Positions 14,171 to 18,650 of a stretch of DNA of 18,650 nucleotides are shown here, in pieces. The number at the start of each line of letters is the position of its first letter. Positions within the stretch are counted from its first letter, which is position 1. Source of the stretch: Betaproteobacteria bacterium UBA2293. GTDB taxonomy: Bacteria > Pseudomonadota > Gammaproteobacteria > Burkholderiales > Rhodocyclaceae. Both the position numbers and the translations under genes were made by a program. The stretch is from positions 20,895-39,544 of the forward strand of contig DDWF01000322.1 of NCBI GenBank assembly GCA_002345845.1. Direction: 5' to 3'. Below the pieces are notes generated by a model, which was not told the origin of the DNA, searched no databases, and was given only the letters and a program-made list of their open reading frames with translations.

Positions 14171-15502
14171 GTGGAAATAGTCCTGCTCATCTTCCTGGTC
14201 GTCCTCAACGGCCTGTTTGCCATGTCGGAAATTGCCCTGGTCACCGCCCGCCGGGCTCGCCTGGCCAGGATGGCCGAGGATGGCGACAACTTGGCAGTGG
14301 TCGCCATGAAACTGGGCGAGGATCCGACGCGCTTCCTGTCCACCATTCAGATCGGCATCACCTCCATCGGCATCCTCAACGGCATCGTCGGCGAAGCCGC
14401 CCTGGCCGGGCCGCTGGCGCTCTGGCTGCAGACCTTCGACTTTGATCAGCAGGCCAGTGAAATTGGCGCCACGGTACTGGTCGTCGTGGTCATCACCTAT
14501 TTCTCGATTGTCGTTGGCGAACTGGTTCCCAAACGGATCGGCCAGCTCAATCCGGAAGGCATCGCCCGCCTGGTCGCCCGACCGATGAAGATGCTGTCGA
14601 CGATATCGCGACCCTTCGTACATCTGCTGTCGTCATCGACGAGGATCATCCTGCGCCTGATGGGGCAACGTGACTCGCAAGGCCCCAGCGTCACCGAGGA
14701 GGAAATCCACGCCATGCTGTTCGAGGGTTCGGCGGCTGGCGTGATCGAGAAGGACGAGCACGAAATGGTGCGCAACGTGTTCCGTCTCGACGACCGGCAG
14801 ATTTCCTCGCTGATGGTGCCGCGCTCCGACATCGTCTGGCTCGACGTCACCCGTCCGATCGATGAAAACTTGCTGTTGATCGCCGAATCTGACCGTTCCC
14901 GTTTCCCGGTGTGCCACGGCGGGCTCGACGACATTCTTGGCATCGTCAGCGCCAAGCAGATATTCAACCAGACGCTGCGCGGCGGCCAGGCCGACCTGAC
15001 GCAGAAACTGCAGGCGCCCATCTACGTGCCGGAGTCGCTGACCGGCATGGAGTTGCTGGGGCAGTTCCGCACCTCTGGTACGCAGATGGTTTTCGTCATT
15101 GACGAATACGGCGAGGTGCAAGGCATGATCACGCTGCAGGATCTGATCGAATCAGTGACCGGCGAGTTCGTCCCGAAGAACAAGGAAGACTCCTGGGCGG
15201 TCCAGCGCGAGGACGGATCGTGGCTGCTTGACGGCCTGATCCCGCTGCTCGAATTGAAGGACCGCCTGGGCATGAAGAGCGTTCCCGAGGAAGACAAGGG
15301 CCGTTATCACACGCTCTCTGGCATGGTCATGCTGTTGCTCGGCCGCCTGCCGGAAACCAGTGATTCAGCGACTTGGGAGGGCTGGAATTTCGAAGTCGTC
15401 GACCTCGACGGCAAGCGCATCGACAAGGTATTGGCCAGCCGCCTGCCGGATGCGTCGGAAGCCCCTGACGGGGACGCACCGGCAACCGACAATGCGGCTT
15501 GA
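14171..15502 (+). CDS. CNNM/CorC-type membrane protein with CBS domains (HlyC/TlyC family)
   Basis: This 443-residue protein starts with a CNNM (DUF21) transmembrane domain. Segments lie at about 2-18, 58-86 and 98-118, with the family motifs NGLFAMSEIALVTARRARL and GELVPKRIG. A CBS pair follows (about 205-335, starting at ISSLMVPRSDIVWLD and ending ITLQDLIESVTGE). The C-terminal CorC_HlyC domain is at about 345-430 (DGSWLLDGLIPLLELKDRLG). Family members are inner-membrane proteins linked to magnesium or cobalt efflux and homeostasis; the old hemolysin label is unreliable. I chose the GTG at 14171 because GCGGAG lies 6-7 nt before it and it begins right at the first membrane helix; a TTG at 14144 is an alternative. 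The next gene starts 14 nt after the stop. Confidence 0.9.
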   Translation: MEIVLLIFLVVLNGLFAMSEIALVTARRARLARMAEDGDNLAVVAMKLGEDPTRFLSTIQIGITSIGILNGIVGEAALAGPLALWLQTFDFDQQASEIGATVLVVVVITYFSIVVGELVPKRIGQLNPEGIARLVARPMKMLSTISRPFVHLLSSSTRIILRLMGQRDSQGPSVTEEEIHAMLFEGSAAGVIEKDEHEMVRNVFRLDDRQISSLMVPRSDIVWLDVTRPIDENLLLIAESDRSRFPVCHGGLDDILGIVSAKQIFNQTLRGGQADLTQKLQAPIYVPESLTGMELLGQFRTSGTQMVFVIDEYGEVQGMITLQDLIESVTGEFVPKNKEDSWAVQREDGSWLLDGLIPLLELKDRLGMKSVPEEDKGRYHTLSGMVMLLLGRLPETSDSATWEGWNFEVVDLDGKRIDKVLASRLPDASEAPDGDAPATDNAA

Positions 15503-15516
15503 CACAGGATGTCGCG

Positions 15517-15843
15517 ATGACCGCAGGCTCTGACATGGCAACTGGTGCCCTGGCCGTGCCGGCCTTCGCCTTCTTCCAGCGACGCTGGAACGGCAAGGTC
15601 TCGCGCCACCGCCTCTTCTGGTGGGACACCCTGGCTGTTGCCACGCTGCTCAATGCCTCGCTCGGCATTGTTTCGCTGATCCTCCTGGCCCGCGGCCTCG
15701 AGGGCGGCGCCTGGCTGTTGCTCCATTTGCTCTTGCTGCCCTACAACCTCTTTCTCGTTGCTGCCCTCTGGCGCAAGGAGGATGTCGGAGCGCTGATGCG
15801 TTTCACCGTCCTGCTCTGGCTGGCCCTGACCGTCGCCATCTAA
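15517..15843 (+). CDS. Small hypothetical membrane protein
   Basis: This 108-residue protein is of unrecognised family. Three hydrophobic segments are visible at about 37-58 (DTLAVATLLNASLGIVSLILLA), 63-84 and 92-107. They follow a basic N-terminal stretch (QRRWNGKVSRHR) and are separated by a short RKED loop. It is probably an inner-membrane protein. The ATG at 15517 has AGGA about 8 nt upstream; a TTG at 15499 overlapping the previous stop would add six residues. It lies 14 nt after the CNNM/CorC gene and is probably cotranscribed with it, so it might be a partner, but nothing in the sequence shows a function. Confidence 0.7.
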   Translation: MTAGSDMATGALAVPAFAFFQRRWNGKVSRHRLFWWDTLAVATLLNASLGIVSLILLARGLEGGAWLLLHLLLLPYNLFLVAALWRKEDVGALMRFTVLLWLALTVAI

Positions 15844-16045
15844 ATTTAAGGATCCTCAACGGGGAGCACCGGCAACTCAGTTCGAATGGACCGAACTTCC
15901 AGTTGGCCGTGGTTTGGGTGAGTTTCATGGGCAATTGACTCCCGAATCTCGCCCAAACGAAAAATCTGTCGAAAAACTTTACATTCGAAAAAAATACCAG
16001 AACAGCTTTTACCTAACACCATGTTTTATATAAACATCAAAAACG
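15844..16045. other. AT-richer control region with three inverted repeats
   Basis: No gene is seen here. Base composition shifts clearly towards A/T compared with the neighbouring genes. Three inverted repeats are visible. AGTTCG/CGAACT has a 7-nt spacer (15879-15897). TTTGGGTGAG/CTCGCCCAAA is a 10-bp pair with one G-T wobble and a 25-nt loop that itself holds GGG...CCC (15913-15957). ATGTTT/AAACAT has spacer TATAT (16021-16037). The second may be a transcription stop for the upstream genes (no U-tract). The others are candidate protein-binding sites ahead of the -24/-12 promoter. Confidence 0.5.
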
Positions 16046-16060
16046 TGGCACACGAATTGC
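16046..16060 (+). promoter_or_regulatory. Sigma-54 (RpoN) promoter, -24/-12 type
   Basis: TGGCAC-ACGAA-TTGC matches the RpoN consensus TGGCACG-N4-TTGC at all positions but one. The invariant GG and GC elements have exactly the required 12-bp register. The start of transcription would be near 16072, giving a leader of about 95 nt before the PEP-CTERM gene. PEP-CTERM genes in exosortase bacteria are known to be controlled by the PrsK/PrsR two-component system with RpoN, so the context supports it. Confidence 0.82.
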
Positions 16061-16166
16061 TTAACACCCAGGCAGGAACACAACAACCGTTCCACAAGAC
16101 CAAAGAAGCCGTTATTTACGCTCAAAGTGAACTCTGCTGAACACCATCAAAATATAGGGGAATGAA

Positions 16167-16655
16167 ATGAAAGCAATCAAAACCATGCTGATCGTACTGT
16201 TCAGTGTTCTGGGGATTTCAAGTGTCAAGGCAGCCGATGTGCCAATCAACCTCATCGTCAATGCCGGCGGCATGGAATGGGCTTACGCCTCACCTTGTGC
16301 CGCTACCGGCGGCTGCGGAAACACCTTGATCATGCATGATGGATGGCAACTGGCAACCGCTTCCGACTTCCTTGCCGCCTTTACCAGCCTGAGCGATATC
16401 GTGAATCAATTCCAGCCAAACAACCTCTGTGCCTCCGGTTACTTCAATAGCGGATACAGCCACTGCGATTACGGCGACGTTGCTTCCGGTTATCTCTGGA
16501 ATGCCCCGGCCGCCTGGAGCAACCTGGGCGCTGATTATTATGCTGAAACCTTCGTTGTTCGCCAGCTGAACCAGGTTTCCGAACCCGGCACGCTTGCCAT
16601 TCTGGCGCTGGGCCTGGTTGGCATGGCCGCGGCTCGTCGTCGCGCCATGAAGTAA
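16167..16655 (+). CDS. PEP-CTERM sorting domain protein (exosortase substrate)
   Basis: This 162-residue precursor has an N-terminal signal peptide (MKAIKTMLIVLFSVLGISSVKA, cleavage near 22). The mature region is about 115 residues, rich in Gly, Tyr, Trp and Asn, with four cysteines (44, 50, 88, 100) that could form two disulphides. The C-terminus is a PEP-CTERM signal: SEPGT (138-142), a hydrophobic helix LAILALGLVGMAAA, and RRR at 157-159. The first Pro of the usual PEP motif is Ser here. Such proteins are processed by an exosortase (EpsH/XrtA) and exported to the surface or matrix in exopolysaccharide-producing bacteria. The middle region matches no family I recognise. The ATG at 16167 follows AGGGGA. 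It is a single-gene unit between a sigma-54 promoter and a terminator. Confidence 0.9.
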   Translation: MKAIKTMLIVLFSVLGISSVKAADVPINLIVNAGGMEWAYASPCAATGGCGNTLIMHDGWQLATASDFLAAFTSLSDIVNQFQPNNLCASGYFNSGYSHCDYGDVASGYLWNAPAAWSNLGADYYAETFVVRQLNQVSEPGTLAILALGLVGMAAARRRAMK

Positions 16656-16686
16656 GACCAAGATCCTTTTAGCTTTCGGTTTCAAG

Positions 16687-16712
16687 ACGGGCACCCATGC
16701 GGTGCCCGTTTT
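16687..16712 (+). terminator. Rho-independent terminator after the PEP-CTERM gene
   Basis: A perfect 9-bp stem ACGGGCACC / GGTGCCCGT with a 5-nt loop (CATGC) is followed by TTTT, 31 nt after the stop codon. Confidence 0.82.
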
Positions 16713-16877
16713 CCATTTCATGGCACTGAAGTTCAAAGGCCCAATGCTTATTTTCACCGAATCCGGGAATGTTAGTATTCGCATCCCGCGCCGTGATGCA
16801 ACAGGAACAGCATGCTTAAAACCCGGAAAAAATCCTCACAAAAACAATATTTTGGTCAAAACCAGCAGTAACGAGCC

Positions 16878-18650
<1,773 letters not shown>

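Noticed and set aside
13734..14180. 148-codon plus-strand frame after tRNA-Leu
   Set aside because: It starts inside the terminator hairpin, has no ribosome site and no similarity I recognise, and runs into the CNNM/CorC start.
16853..16864. TTTTGGTCAAAA ahead of queA as a regulator site
   Set aside because: Short AT-rich near-palindrome with non-symmetric centre; such sequences are expected by chance in this AT-rich leader.

Overview
The window is high-GC chromosomal DNA that reads as a denitrifying betaproteobacterium, most likely of the Rhodocyclales (Dechloromonas/Azonexus/Zoogloea-like). That placement is an inference from three things: a tandem cphA'/cphA cyanophycin locus with its ABC exporter and DUF1854 partner, a cytochrome cd1 (nirS) denitrification operon, and a PEP-CTERM protein behind a sigma-54 type promoter. 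No transposase, integrase, phage gene or CRISPR array was seen.

Layout. (1) 1-5802, plus strand: the 3' end of an ABC exporter, a DUF1854 protein, the short degenerate paralogue CphA', and full-length cyanophycin synthetase CphA. (2) 5825-12185, minus strand: a compact operon that reads nirS, a two-haem-motif c-type cytochrome of the c-552/ethylbenzene-dehydrogenase-like family, an amicyanin-like cupredoxin, nirC, nirF, a fused nirDL, nirG, nirH. From the cupredoxin onward the genes overlap by 1-14 nt. (3) 12186-12442: a divergent control region holding a perfect FNR/DNR-type palindrome. (4) 12443-13584, plus strand: a uroporphyrinogen-III methyltransferase (NirE/CobA type), coupled to a small secreted Rap1a/Tai-like protein. 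(5) 13599-13783: a self-contained tRNA-Leu(CAA) unit with promoter and terminator. (6) 14171-15843: a CNNM/CorC-type membrane protein followed by a small membrane protein. (7) 15844-16712: an AT-richer stretch with inverted repeats, a -24/-12 promoter, a PEP-CTERM protein and a terminator. (8) 16878-18650: queA and the 5' part of tgt (queuosine tRNA modification).

How the genes fit together. The methyltransferase makes precorrin-2, the precursor of sirohaem. NirDL and NirG/NirH decarboxylate sirohaem on the way to haem d1. NirF acts late in d1 synthesis, and NirS uses haem d1 in the periplasm to reduce nitrite to NO. NirC, the cupredoxin and the c-552-like cytochrome are candidate electron carriers or maturation partners. 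NirJ and NirN, normally needed or present in d1 synthesis, are not in the window. The cyanophycin genes converge on the nir operon with a gap of only 22 nt and appear functionally unrelated to it.

The points most worth following up are the doubly degenerate CphA' next to an intact CphA, the unusual CX3CH motif and the cupredoxin in the nir operon, and the sigma-54 promoter with inverted repeats ahead of the lone PEP-CTERM gene.
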